Of a stretch of 64,000 nt of DNA, positions 23,800 through 32,522 are shown piece after piece. The notes under the pieces are model-generated. The model was not told where the DNA came from and did no database searches. It saw nothing but the letters and a program-made list of their open reading frames with translations. Each line of letters starts with the position of its first letter. Position 1 is the stretch's first letter. This DNA is from VRUE01 sp963780815 (lineage in GTDB: Bacteria; Actinomycetota; Thermoleophilia; Solirubrobacterales; 70-9), in assembly GCA_963780815.1 (NCBI GenBank), contig CAWADG010000012.1:1-64000 (forward strand), given 5' to 3'. A program made the position numbers and the translations under genes.

Positions 23800-24959
23800 C
23801 AGCCGGCCCCGGCGAGCTCGACGACGCGGCGGGCCGCGTCGAGCATCGTCGTCTCCTGGTGCAGGTTCGGCAGGTCGGCCTCGGCGAGGATCGCCAGCCC
23901 CTCCTCGGAGTTGGTGCCGTCGAGGCGGACGACGAGCGGCAGCTTGAGGTCGATCTGGCCGGAGGCGGTGACGATCCCATTTGCGATCTCGTCGCAGCGG
24001 GTGATGCCGCCGAAGATGTTGAAGAGGATCGCGCTGACCTTCTCGTCGGAAGTGATCACGGTCAGCGCGTCGACGATCGCCTCGGCTTTCGAGCCGCCGC
24101 CGGCGTCGAGGAAGTTGGCGGGCCGGCCGCCCGCCTGGGCGACGACATCGAGGGTCGACATGCAGAGGCCGGCGCCGTTGGCGAGGATCCCGACGTTGCC
24201 GTCGAGCTTGACGTAGGTGAGGCCCTTCTCCTTCGCCATCGCCTCCTGCGGGTCGAGGTCCTCCTCTGCCTCGGCGGCGAGGTCCTCGTGGCGGAAGACG
24301 GCGTTGTTGTCGATCGTGACCTTGGCGTCGAGGGCGACGACGTCGCGATCGGCGGTGACGATCAGGGGGTTGACCTCGATCAGCGTCGCGTCCTCCGATG
24401 AGGCGACGTCGGCGAGCTTGGCCAGCACCTCGGCCGCGGCCTCGCGGACGTCCTCGTCGAGGCCGGCGGCGTCGACGATCGGCCGCGCCGCGGCGGCGGT
24501 AAAGGGTCGGGTCGGGTCGATGTGCTCCTTGACGAGCGCCGCGGGGTCCTCCTCGGCGACCGCCTCGATGTCCATCCCGCCCCTGGCGGAGACCATCGCC
24601 AGCAGCTTCTTCGCGGAGCGGTCGAGGATCACCGAGGCGTAGTACTCGGAGGCGATGTCCGAGCCGCCCTCGACCCAGACCTGGTCGACCCGGAACGGCC
24701 CCTCCCCGTGCGGCCCGACGATGTCCATCCCGAGGATCGCGTCAGCGTGTTGTTCGGCCTCGGCGCGGTCGGAGGCGATCTTGATTCCACCGGCCTTGCC
24801 GCGGCCGCCGATCAGGACCTGGGCCTTGATCGCGCACGGGAATCCGATCCGCTCGGCCGCCGCCGCGGCCTCCTCCACCGTCGAAGCGACCTCGCCGCTG
24901 GGCACGGCGATCCCGTGCCTGGCGAACAGCTGCTTGCCCTGATACTCGAGGAGGTCCAT
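23799..24959 (-). CDS. sucC: Succinyl-CoA synthetase beta subunit, 386 aa
   Basis: Start at ATG 24959 gives the canonical MDLLEYQGKQLFARHGI. The ATP-grasp domain includes AIKAQVLIGGRGKAGG, and the C-terminal ligase domain has NGAGLCMSTLD, NFLDAGGGS and FNIFGGITRCD. Partner of SucD immediately downstream. An in-frame extension upstream to 25052 exists but does not match the family. Confidence 0.97.
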   Translation of the reverse strand: MDLLEYQGKQLFARHGIAVPSGEVASTVEEAAAAAERIGFPCAIKAQVLIGGRGKAGGIKIASDRAEAEQHADAILGMDIVGPHGEGPFRVDQVWVEGGSDIASEYYASVILDRSAKKLLAMVSARGGMDIEAVAEEDPAALVKEHIDPTRPFTAAAARPIVDAAGLDEDVREAAAEVLAKLADVASSEDATLIEVNPLIVTADRDVVALDAKVTIDNNAVFRHEDLAAEAEEDLDPQEAMAKEKGLTYVKLDGNVGILANGAGLCMSTLDVVAQAGGRPANFLDAGGGSKAEAIVDALTVITSDEKVSAILFNIFGGITRCDEIANGIVTASGQIDLKLPLVVRLDGTNSEEGLAILAEADLPNLHQETTMLDAARRVVELAGAG

Positions 24960-24992
24960 ATTCGGCACGCCCCTGCGGCGCGGGCGGCAGCC

Positions 24993-24998
24993 TATAAT
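24993..24998 (+). promoter_or_regulatory. Candidate -10 box TATAAT for a leaderless mRNA
   Basis: A perfect TATAAT in otherwise GC-rich DNA lies 14 nt before ATG 25012. A transcript starting about 7 nt further on would begin close to that ATG, as in leaderless actinobacterial genes. No obvious -35. Confidence 0.45.
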
Positions 24999-25011
24999 GC
25001 CGCGGCTCCGC

Positions 25012-25695
25012 ATGCCCCTTCCCGGTCTGAAAACCATCGAGTGGGTGACCACCGACTGCTACGGAACCCTGATCGATTGGGAGAAGGGGATCGTCGAGGC
25101 GTGCACGAAGGAGGCCGAGAAGGACGGGTTCAGCTTCGACGAGGGGCCGTTCCTCGAGCGGTTCCTCGAAGTCCAGGCCGAGATCATGGCCGGCTCCTAC
25201 GAACTGTACGCCGAGGTCCTGCGACGGACGATCGTCAAAGTCGCGGGCGAGATCGGCTGGGAGATCGAGCCCTCGCGGGCCCAGTTCTTGCCCGACAGCG
25301 TCGCCTACTGGCTGCCGTTCCGGGAGGCGAACGCGGCGATGGACCGCCTCGGCAAGCGGTACCAGATCGGGATCATCTCCAACATCGACGACAAACTGCT
25401 CGGTGTCTCGCGCCGCCACCTGCGGACCGAACTCGACCTCGTCGTCACCGCCCAGCAGGTCCGCAGCTACAAGCCCGAACCGGTGCACTTCAAAGAGTGC
25501 GCGCGCCGGATCGGCGGCAAAAAAGGCTGGGTCCACATCTGCTCCAGCTACAAGACCGATGTGGCGCCGTTGCTGAAGATGAATGTTCCGGTGATCTGGG
25601 TAAATAGGCACGGAGAGAAGCTCGACGGCCGCAAAGCACCCAGCGCAACCGTGAAAACGCTGCGCGACGCGGCGAAAAAACTCGGCGCGTCCTGA
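25012..25695 (+). CDS. HAD-family hydrolase, haloacid-dehalogenase type II-like, 227 aa
   Basis: MPLPGLKTIEWVTTDCYGTLIDWE: motif I TTDCYGTLID with nucleophile Asp; the L-2-haloacid dehalogenase-like pattern D-x-Y-G-T-L-x-D. Motif II IGIISNID, motif III Lys in SYKPEPVHF, and motif IV VHICSSYKTDV followed by NVPVIWVNR. This fits the type II haloacid dehalogenase/phosphatase group; real substrate unknown. ATG 24997 is an alternative start; ATG 25012 is preferred because of the -10 box just upstream. Confidence 0.8.
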   Translation: MPLPGLKTIEWVTTDCYGTLIDWEKGIVEACTKEAEKDGFSFDEGPFLERFLEVQAEIMAGSYELYAEVLRRTIVKVAGEIGWEIEPSRAQFLPDSVAYWLPFREANAAMDRLGKRYQIGIISNIDDKLLGVSRRHLRTELDLVVTAQQVRSYKPEPVHFKECARRIGGKKGWVHICSSYKTDVAPLLKMNVPVIWVNRHGEKLDGRKAPSATVKTLRDAAKKLGAS

Positions 25696-25738
25696 ACGAC
25701 CAATAGCGTTTCGCAACTTCACGGCCGGCCGGTGTTTC

Positions 25739-27610
25739 GTGGCTGTGGGCCTGGCGAGCGCCTTGATGCACGAACCGAGGCAAACTTCCCTGCAAGCACG
25801 GACCCGCCTAGCTATGGCGGCGGGCCTGGTTGCCCTGCTCGTCGTGCTGCTGACGATGGTCGCCGGCGAGCGCGCCAGCGCCGCCTCGACGCAGCCGCCG
25901 AGCTTCGTCGTGATCCAGACCGACGACCAGACGCTGGACGGCCTCTACGCGACCGCGAAGGCCTACCCGGGCGCCCCGGACACGCGGGCGATGCCGGCGA
26001 CGCTCGACCTGATCGCGAAGAAGGGGATCACCTTCAACCGCTACTACGTCTCCTACCCCCTCTGCTGCCCGTCCCGGGTGTCCCTGCTGACCGGCCGCTA
26101 CGCCCACAACCACAACGTGCGGGGGAACGTCTCGCCGAACGGCGGCTATGTCGGCTTCTCGTTCCGAGGGGCGATGACTCACAACCTGGCGACCTGGCTG
26201 CAGGCGGACGGCTACCACACGATCCACATCGGCAAGTTCCTCAACGGCTACGGCGAAGCACCGTGGGACAACGGCACGACCGTCCCCCCCGGGTGGGAGT
26301 CCTGGTACACGATCCTCGACAGCGACAGGACGCACTACTACTACGGCTACTCGATGGACATCAACGGGCAGGTCGTCGGCCCGTTCGGCGACCCGGGGAG
26401 CTGGGAAAGCCGCGAATACGGGATCCGCGACGACATCGGCTGCCCCTTCGCGCCGGCCAACGGGCTGCCCTGCTACCACGTCACCGACGAGCTGACCAAC
26501 CTCGCCACCTCGGAAATCCGGGCGACTCCAGCCGAACGGCCCTTCTACCTCCAGCTCGACTACACCGGCCCCCATGGTGACTTCCGCCGTCCGGCGGGGC
26601 CCGAGCCCACCCCCCGCCACTACGACTGGTTCCGCGGCGCCGCGCTGCCGCACGACGAGGAAGAAGGCCTCGACGAGGGCAACGTCACCGACAAGCCCAG
26701 GTTCATCAGGGAAGCGGACCACCTATCGCCGAGCGAGCGCCACACCTACCTCGTCTACTGGCAGAAGCAGCTCGAGGCGCTGCGGGACATCGACGACGGC
26801 GTCAGGCAGGTCGTCAGCACCCTGAGCCAGATGGGAAGGCTCAACAACACCTACATCATCTTCACCTCCGACAACGGCTTCTTCTTCGGCGAGCACCGCC
26901 TGCTCGGCGGCAAGTTCCTCGCCTACGAGCCGGCCACCCACCTGCCGCTCCTGATCCGGGGACCGGGGATCAAGCCGAACACCTCGACCGGCGAGCTGGC
27001 GGCGAACATCGACATCGCCCCGACCGTGCTCGAACTGGCCGGCGCCAAAGCCGACAAGAGCATCGACGGGCACTCGCTGGTCCCGTTCATGCGTGACCCC
27101 AACCTTCGGACCCGGCGCCCGATCCTGTTCGAGTCGTTCGTCGAAACCAACGACGTCGAGGCCCAGGGGGCGCTCTCGATACCGGGCGATCAGAGCGGCG
27201 CCTCGCACGCGAGCGCGAGCGCGACTTCAGATCTGCACCGCGACACCGCGCACGCCTCGCTGCTGGCGCCGCCGAAGGACTACTCGGGGATCCGCCTCGG
27301 CCCCTACAAGTACATCGCCTGGCCGGACGGTGAGAAGGAGCTCTACGACATCAACCGCGACCCGTACGAGCTCAACTCGATCGTCAACGTCCCCAACTTC
27401 TTCCCGATCCGCAACTTCCTCCACCGCGAAATGCTGCGGCTGACCGAATGCTCCGGCAGATCCTGCTCGGAACCTAGCGGCCCGTTCCCATTGACGCGCA
27501 AGGAAGCCGAACGCCTGCGCGCCCAGAAGCGCCGCGAAGTCCGCGAACGCGAGCGCCAGCGGGAACGCGAACGGCGCGAACGGGAACGGTCTCGCGGCCA
27601 CCACAAATAG
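25739..27610 (+). CDS. Secreted type I sulfatase, about 614-623 aa
   Basis: GTG 25739 or ATG 25766 may start it; a signal/TM segment follows (LAMAAGLVALLVVLLTMVAG). Sulfatase signatures: VVIQTDDQTLDGL (metal-binding Asp pair), YYVSYPLCCPSRVSLLTGRYAHNH with the formylglycine Cys (C-x-P-S-R, about residue 109), HIGKFLNGYG, LDYTGPHGDFRRP, and FTSDNGFFFGEHRL (second Asp-Asn metal pair). It hydrolyses sulfate esters outside the cell, releasing sulfate. The C-terminus is a highly charged Arg/Glu helix (REREREREQRERER-like). An anaerobic or aerobic FGly-generating enzyme would be required but is not in the window. Confidence 0.9.
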   Translation: MAVGLASALMHEPRQTSLQARTRLAMAAGLVALLVVLLTMVAGERASAASTQPPSFVVIQTDDQTLDGLYATAKAYPGAPDTRAMPATLDLIAKKGITFNRYYVSYPLCCPSRVSLLTGRYAHNHNVRGNVSPNGGYVGFSFRGAMTHNLATWLQADGYHTIHIGKFLNGYGEAPWDNGTTVPPGWESWYTILDSDRTHYYYGYSMDINGQVVGPFGDPGSWESREYGIRDDIGCPFAPANGLPCYHVTDELTNLATSEIRATPAERPFYLQLDYTGPHGDFRRPAGPEPTPRHYDWFRGAALPHDEEEGLDEGNVTDKPRFIREADHLSPSERHTYLVYWQKQLEALRDIDDGVRQVVSTLSQMGRLNNTYIIFTSDNGFFFGEHRLLGGKFLAYEPATHLPLLIRGPGIKPNTSTGELAANIDIAPTVLELAGAKADKSIDGHSLVPFMRDPNLRTRRPILFESFVETNDVEAQGALSIPGDQSGASHASASATSDLHRDTAHASLLAPPKDYSGIRLGPYKYIAWPDGEKELYDINRDPYELNSIVNVPNFFPIRNFLHREMLRLTECSGRSCSEPSGPFPLTRKEAERLRAQKRREVRERERQRERERRERERSRGHHK

Positions 27611-27634
27611 GGGACGGACCTCCCCCCGAAAGGA

Positions 27635-27725
27635 AGGGGACGGGAACCCCCTCGTTCTGACAAGTGCCGCGCTAATTAGCGCGGCACTTTGAGTATCCGC
27701 CAGCCCGAGGGGGTCCCCATCCCCT
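27635..27725. terminator. Nested inverted repeats between convergent genes
   Basis: A perfect 28-nt palindrome (27662-27689, arms AGTGCCGCGC/GCGCGGCACT around TAATTA) lies inside an outer 20-bp inverted repeat (27635-27654 with 27706-27725, 18 of 20 paired, CCCCCTCG/CGAGGGGG core). It lies between the sulfatase and the convergent carboxylase gene, so a bidirectional terminator is the simplest role. Confidence 0.7.
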
Positions 27726-27750
27726 CACCATCGCGCGCAGCGGCCGTTCG

Positions 27751-29520
27751 TTACTCGATAACCGCCAGCGTGTCCCCGCTCGAGACTGCGGCGCCCTCCG
27801 AAACGTTCAATGAGGTGATCTTGCCGGGGCGGTGGGCGACGATCTCGTTCTCCATCTTCATCGCCTCGATCACGCAGAGGAGGTCGCCCTCGGCGACCTC
27901 GGCACCCTCCTCGACCGCCACTTTGAGGACGGTCCCCTGCAGCGGCGAGGGGAGCGACTCGCTCGAGGCGCCGGCGGCGCCTCCGGATTTCCGGTCGCGC
28001 TTGGGCGGTTTGCGCCCGGCGGCCGCCGGGGCCGCCGCCGCGACCCCGGCCGCAGCCTCGCCGATCACGGTTACGTCGAAGAGCTTGCCCGAGACCTCGA
28101 CCCTGTAGTCGCGCGAAACGGTCTCGGCGGCGCCCTCCTCGGCCTCGGCCGGCACCGCCGCCTCGGGCGCCGTCGTCTTCAGCCACTCACTGTCCTCCAT
28201 CAGGTCGCGGCAGGTCTCGCCGTTCACCCACTGCGGCGTCTCGAGGATCTTGCGGTGGAACGGGATCAGCGTCGTCAGGCCCCCGATCTCGTACTCCCCG
28301 AGTGCCCGCAGCATCCGCCGCGTCGCGTGCTCGCGGTCGACGTCCCAGACGATCAGCTTGGCGACCATCGGGTCGTACATCGGGGTCACCTCGGAACCGG
28401 CCTCGACGCCGGAGTCGACGCGGACGCCGGGCCCGGCCGGCTCGCGGTAGGTGGTGATCGCACCCGGCGCCGGGGCGAAGTTCTTGTGGGCCGCCTCGGC
28501 GTTGATCCGGCACTCGATCGCATGCCCGCGCATCTCGAGGTCGTCCTGGGCGATGCTCAGCTCCTCGCCGGCGGCGACCCGGATCTGCTCGCGGACGATG
28601 TCGTGGCCGGTGACCATCTCGGTCACGCAGTGCTCGACCTGGACCCGGGTATTCATCTCGAGGAAGAAGTACTCCTCGCCGACCTGCATCCCCTCGACCG
28701 TGCCGGCGCCCCGGTAGCCGACCGCGGCCGCCGCGTCGGTTGCGATCTTGCCGATCCGCTCGCGCATCTCGGCGTCCACGTGCGGGCCCGGGGACTCCTC
28801 GATCACCTTCTGGTGGCGGCGCTGGACCGAGCAGTCGCGCTCGCCGAGGTGGATCACGTTGCCGTGTGAGTCGGCCAGCACCTGGACCTCGACGTGGCGC
28901 GGGTCCTCCAGGTAGCGCTCGACGTAGACCCGGGCGTCGGAGAAGAACTTCTCGCCTTCGCGGGCCGCCCCTTGGAAGGCGTCGGCGAGGTCGTCGGGCG
29001 TCATCGCGACCCGAAAGCCCTTGCCGCCGCCGCCACCGGCCGCCTTGCAGGCGACCGGGTACCCGGCCTCCTCGGCCTGCTGGCGGGCGTCGCTGACGTC
29101 CTTCGCCGGCTCGGTCGCGCCGGGCACGATCGGCACGCCGGCCTCGGCCATGATCTCGCGCGCGCGCGTCTTCGACCCCATCGCCTCGATCGCCTCCGGC
29201 GGCGGGCCGATGAAGACGACGCCGGCCTCGGCGCAGGCGCGGGCGAAATCGGCGTTCTCGGCGAGGAAGCCGTAGCCGGGGTGGATCGCCTCGGCCCCCG
29301 CCTGCTTCGCGGTGTCGATGATCTTGAGGATGTTCAGATAGCTCTCGGCGGGCACCGCCGGGCCGATCAGGAACGCCTCGTCGGCCTCGCGCACGTGCGG
29401 CGCGTCGCGATCGATCTCCGAGTAGACGGCGACCGACCCGATCCCCATCTCCTTCAGCGTCCTCGCGACGCGGATCGCGACCTCGCCGCGGTTGGCTATC
29501 AGCACCTTCTCGAACATCAC
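27751..29520 (-). CDS. Acyl-/acetyl-CoA carboxylase alpha subunit (biotin carboxylase + BCCP), 589 aa
   Basis: Starts at GTG 29520 or ATG 29517 (FEKVLIANRGEVAIRVAR). Residues 1-450 are biotin carboxylase: ATP-grasp loop AAGGGGGKGF, YVERYLEDPRHVEVQV, FFLEMNTRVQVEHCVTE and RINAE. A linker leads to the C-terminal biotinyl domain with the biotin Lys in VIEAMKMENEIVA. This is the AccA3-type fused subunit of actinobacterial carboxylases; it carboxylates biotin for acetyl- or propionyl-CoA. The beta subunit is not adjacent. A truncated leader repeat overlaps its start. Confidence 0.95.
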   Translation of the reverse strand: MMFEKVLIANRGEVAIRVARTLKEMGIGSVAVYSEIDRDAPHVREADEAFLIGPAVPAESYLNILKIIDTAKQAGAEAIHPGYGFLAENADFARACAEAGVVFIGPPPEAIEAMGSKTRAREIMAEAGVPIVPGATEPAKDVSDARQQAEEAGYPVACKAAGGGGGKGFRVAMTPDDLADAFQGAAREGEKFFSDARVYVERYLEDPRHVEVQVLADSHGNVIHLGERDCSVQRRHQKVIEESPGPHVDAEMRERIGKIATDAAAAVGYRGAGTVEGMQVGEEYFFLEMNTRVQVEHCVTEMVTGHDIVREQIRVAAGEELSIAQDDLEMRGHAIECRINAEAAHKNFAPAPGAITTYREPAGPGVRVDSGVEAGSEVTPMYDPMVAKLIVWDVDREHATRRMLRALGEYEIGGLTTLIPFHRKILETPQWVNGETCRDLMEDSEWLKTTAPEAAVPAEAEEGAAETVSRDYRVEVSGKLFDVTVIGEAAAGVAAAAPAAAGRKPPKRDRKSGGAAGASSESLPSPLQGTVLKVAVEEGAEVAEGDLLCVIEAMKMENEIVAHRPGKITSLNVSEGAAVSSGDTLAVIE

Positions 29521-29540
29521 GCTTGCTCGCTCCGGCTCAC
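29517..29540 (-). repeat. Leader-ORF repeat, short copy E (before carboxylase)
   Basis: GTG 29540 starts a seven-codon frame (VSRSEQA) whose TGA overlaps the carboxylase ATG 29517 (TGATG). Shares GGAGCGAGCAAGCGT with the longer copies at 31585 and 38954 but stops there. Confidence 0.55.
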
Positions 29541-29576
29541 GGCGGCGCAGTCTATTCGGCCCGATGCGGGCGGCGG

Positions 29577-31502
29577 CTACTGCTTCTTCAGGGTGACCGA
29601 GACGGCCGCGCGGGCGGCGTGATCGCCGCCGTCCGGCGTGAAGGCGACGCTGACTTTGATCTTCGCCTTGCCCGTTTTCTTCAGCTGCTTCAGCGCCTTG
29701 CCCTTGGCCGCGATCGGCAGCGTCACGGAGCCGGCGGCGGCGGCGCGCTTGCTCTTGCGCTTCACCTTCTTGCCGGAGACGGCGACCGTCCCCGGGCCTG
29801 AGACGTCGACGGTGAGGGTCGCGGTGCCCTTCTTCTTGTTGCGCTTCAGCTTGCCGACCTTGAACTCATACGACGGGGAGATCGCGATCGTCCCGCTCCC
29901 CGAGGCCGGCGTGCCGGCGGCGTCGACCGCGGTCGCGGTAACCGTGTAGACGCCGGGAGCCGCGTATGCGTGCGAGACGGCGGTCCCCGGAGCGGCGAGC
30001 CCGTCACCGAAGCTGAATTCGGTCGATTTGAGCGGCCAGACGTCGAACGGCGACGCAGAGAAGGAGACCGGCACGCCGACCGTGCCCGTCGCCGGGATCG
30101 AGAGCCCGCGCATCTCGGGCGGGCCGGCGTCGTAGCCGGCGGCCTGGACGATTTCGTTCTGCCCATCGGATCGGTACCAGACAACAGTCGCGTTGCCGCC
30201 AGCGTCGATCGCGACGTCGGGGTGCAGGAAATCGGGGCTCGATTCGGAGACTTCGGCCGGGGCCGAGAAGCTGCCGGTGCCCGTGCGGATCGCCGCCTTG
30301 ATCACATGCTCACCGCCCGCCATCGTGCCCGGCCAGGCGACGACCGCGTCGCCGGAGTCGTTCATCTTCAGGTCGGTATCGACGGGTCCGACCGATTCCG
30401 GCGTCGGCGTCACATCAACCGGCGGCGATGAGAAGCTCTCGCCCGCGGGCCGGGTCGAGGTCTGAATCATCGTTTCCGCTTCTTCGCCGAGGGTCCAGAC
30501 GACGGTTGCGAGGCCCGCCGGGTTCATCGCGATCTCGGGGCCGAACGAGCTCTTGCCGGTTTCGGAGATGGTGTCGGCGTTTTCGAAATCGTCGTTTGGG
30601 GGTCGGAGGGCCGCTTTCACTACCGATTCTTTGGCGCCGGCCTCCTCCCAGACCGCGATCGCGTCGCCGGCGGCGTCCATCGCGACCTCCGGTTCGAAGG
30701 AGTTGACGCCGGCGCTGGAGATTTCCATGGGTGGGGAAAAGCTGCTGCCGGCGGGGCGGCCCGACGCTTCGATCACCTCGTTGGTCCCTTCGAAGTAGCT
30801 CCAGACCACGACCACGTCGCCGGCGGGATCGATCGCGACCGCCGGTTCGACGGCGCTTTGGCCTTTGACGATCGACTTCGACACCATTTTGGGTTCGGAA
30901 AAGCTGCCCCCGGCCTGCATCACCGAGGCTTCGACGAAGGTCGCGTCGGGGTCGATCCCCGATTTGGGGTCGGGACGGAACCAGACGATTGCGACGTCGC
31001 CGTCGTCGTTGACCGCCATCTGGAGGCCGTTCGGGATCACCCCCGCCGGCATTTCGGCGGCGTCGACCGGCGGTCCGAAGTCCCCCCCCGGGGGTCGGAA
31101 CGCAGCCTCGATCGCATAGACGCCGGGCAGGGGGAGGAACCGCTTCCAGACGGCCACCGCCTCGCCGCTCCCGGTCATCTCGAGCTGCGGGTCGGTGACC
31201 CCTCCGACCAGTTCCGCGGGGGGGCTGAACTGCTGGCCCGGATCGCGGGTCGCTTCCTCGCCGTGGAAGTTGGCGTTGGCCGTGTTTTCCTTTTCCCAGA
31301 TCGCCGTCGTGGCGCCGTTGTCGGCCATCGCGACGGCAGGGTTCCTCGCGTCCCGGCCCGGCGCGGAGAGGTCCTGCGGCGGCAGCCAGACGCCCGCCGA
31401 GGCGAGCGGAGCGGCGACCAGGCAGATCGCGCAGGCGATCAGGGCCGCCGACAGGCGGCGGCCCATGCCTGCGCTTGCTCCGAGCGTGGATCTCATCCCC
31501 AT
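29577..31502 (-). CDS. Secreted PKD-domain protein with repeated beta blades, 641 aa
   Basis: Signal peptide after a short basic stretch (MGRRLSAALIACAICLVAAPLASA). Residues about 40-480 are ten or so repeats of roughly 45 residues with the phrase 'AVAMDAAGDAIAVWE' and 'FSPPMEIS', suggesting a beta-propeller-like surface protein. A PKD domain lies at about 485-560 (SFGDGLAAPGTAVSHAYAAPGVYTVTATAVD). The C-terminal 80 residues are Lys-rich (KLKRNKKKG). Likely an extracellular binding protein. ATG 31496 is an alternative start. Confidence 0.75.
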   Translation of the reverse strand: MGMRSTLGASAGMGRRLSAALIACAICLVAAPLASAGVWLPPQDLSAPGRDARNPAVAMADNGATTAIWEKENTANANFHGEEATRDPGQQFSPPAELVGGVTDPQLEMTGSGEAVAVWKRFLPLPGVYAIEAAFRPPGGDFGPPVDAAEMPAGVIPNGLQMAVNDDGDVAIVWFRPDPKSGIDPDATFVEASVMQAGGSFSEPKMVSKSIVKGQSAVEPAVAIDPAGDVVVVWSYFEGTNEVIEASGRPAGSSFSPPMEISSAGVNSFEPEVAMDAAGDAIAVWEEAGAKESVVKAALRPPNDDFENADTISETGKSSFGPEIAMNPAGLATVVWTLGEEAETMIQTSTRPAGESFSSPPVDVTPTPESVGPVDTDLKMNDSGDAVVAWPGTMAGGEHVIKAAIRTGTGSFSAPAEVSESSPDFLHPDVAIDAGGNATVVWYRSDGQNEIVQAAGYDAGPPEMRGLSIPATGTVGVPVSFSASPFDVWPLKSTEFSFGDGLAAPGTAVSHAYAAPGVYTVTATAVDAAGTPASGSGTIAISPSYEFKVGKLKRNKKKGTATLTVDVSGPGTVAVSGKKVKRKSKRAAAAGSVTLPIAAKGKALKQLKKTGKAKIKVSVAFTPDGGDHAARAAVSVTLKKQ

Positions 31503-31584
31503 CCCAGCCTCTCACCCCCCATGACACATCCCGGCGGGCGATGACTCGGTGACCTTACTCCCCTATTCATCTAGGGTGCGCCGC

Positions 31585-31659
31585 GTGAGAGCGGAGCGAG
31601 CAAGCGTCACAGTCTGGTTCTTCGCGCAGCGAGCGAAGCGCGAACCGGTATTTCGATGA
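31585..31659 (+). repeat. Leader-ORF repeat, copy B (before PHP gene)
   Basis: GTG 31585 starts a 24-codon frame containing ERASVTVWFFAQRAKRE. Its TGA (31657-31659) overlaps the ATG of the PHP gene at 31656 (ATGA). The second half of the DNA is a near-palindrome (TTCGCGCAGCGAGCGAAGCGCGAA). Confidence 0.75.
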
Positions 31660-32462
31660 TCGAGCTCCAGTCCCACTCGACCGTCTCCGACGGCCAGCTC
31701 GAGCCCGCCGAGGTGGTCGCGCGGGCCGCCGAGGCGGGGGTCACAACGCTCGCCCTCACCGACCATGACGCGATCGCCGGCGTCGCCGAAGCGATGGCGG
31801 CGGCCGAGGAGCACCCGATCGAGCTCGTGCCCGCGATCGAGATGTCGTGCGTCCACGAGTTCGCCGAAGACCTCCACATCTGCGGCTACTGGGTGGACCT
31901 CGGCGCGATCGCCGGCGCCTGCGAGCGGGCACAGCACGAGCGCGTCACCCGCGCCGGCAGGATCGTCGAGAAGCTGCGCGGCGAGGGGTTCGACCTCCAC
32001 CTCGAGGACGCGGTCAGGGAGGCCGGAGACGCGCTCTCGATCGGCCGCCCACACATCGCCCGCGCGGCCGGGGCGACCGGCGACCTCGGGCCCTTCTTCG
32101 AGGAGTACCTGGTGCCGGGGGCAAAGGCGTTTGTGCCGCGCGATTGGCCGACCGCCGAGCAGGCCGTCGAGCTGATCCACAATGCCGGCGGGTCCGCCGT
32201 CCTCGCCCACCCCTACTGGGACATCTCGGCGTCGGAGGAGGTCGACACGCTGATCCGCGCCCTCGACGTCGACGGTGTCGAGGCCTACTACCCCACCCAC
32301 AGCGAGGAGCAGACCGCGCACCTGCTCGAGCTCTGCGGGGAGCTGGGGCTGGTCACAACGGCCTCATCCGACTATCACGGCCCGACCCACAGGACCTTCT
32401 CCGAATTCGGCGCCTACGAGACCTACGGCCTCGGCGAGCCGCAGGTTCCCCAGCGCCCCTGA
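31656..32462 (+). CDS. PHP-domain phosphoesterase (YciV/RNase AM-like), 268 aa
   Basis: Metal-binding PHP motifs: MIELQSHSTVSDG (usually DLHxHS.SDG), LALTDHDAIAG, a Glu in VPAIEMSC, VLAHPYW, and SSDYHG near the C-terminus. The order and length match the YciV/TrpH family, which includes 3',5'-nucleotide bisphosphate phosphatase and RNase AM, a 5'-to-3' exonuclease. The first motif has Gln-Ser where Leu-His is common (LQSHS). The start codon overlaps the stop of leader repeat copy B. Confidence 0.88.
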   Translation: MIELQSHSTVSDGQLEPAEVVARAAEAGVTTLALTDHDAIAGVAEAMAAAEEHPIELVPAIEMSCVHEFAEDLHICGYWVDLGAIAGACERAQHERVTRAGRIVEKLRGEGFDLHLEDAVREAGDALSIGRPHIARAAGATGDLGPFFEEYLVPGAKAFVPRDWPTAEQAVELIHNAGGSAVLAHPYWDISASEEVDTLIRALDVDGVEAYYPTHSEEQTAHLLELCGELGLVTTASSDYHGPTHRTFSEFGAYETYGLGEPQVPQRP

Positions 32463-32467
32463 CGGGG

Positions 32468-32510
32468 ATGTCGCATTTCCCTCCGAGGGATGGAGGGAAA
32501 CGCGACATCG
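32468..32510. terminator. Strong bidirectional hairpin
   Basis: Arms GATGTCGC-x-TTTCCCTCC and GGAGGGAAA-x-GCGACATC pair over 17 of 18 positions around a short loop. It lies between the convergent PHP and propeller genes. Confidence 0.75.
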
Positions 32511-32522
32511 CGGCCGTGGGGG

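Noticed and set aside
22204..24216. 670-codon plus-strand frame across the propeller and sucD
   Set aside because: Spans two confidently identified minus-strand genes and shows only low-complexity composition.
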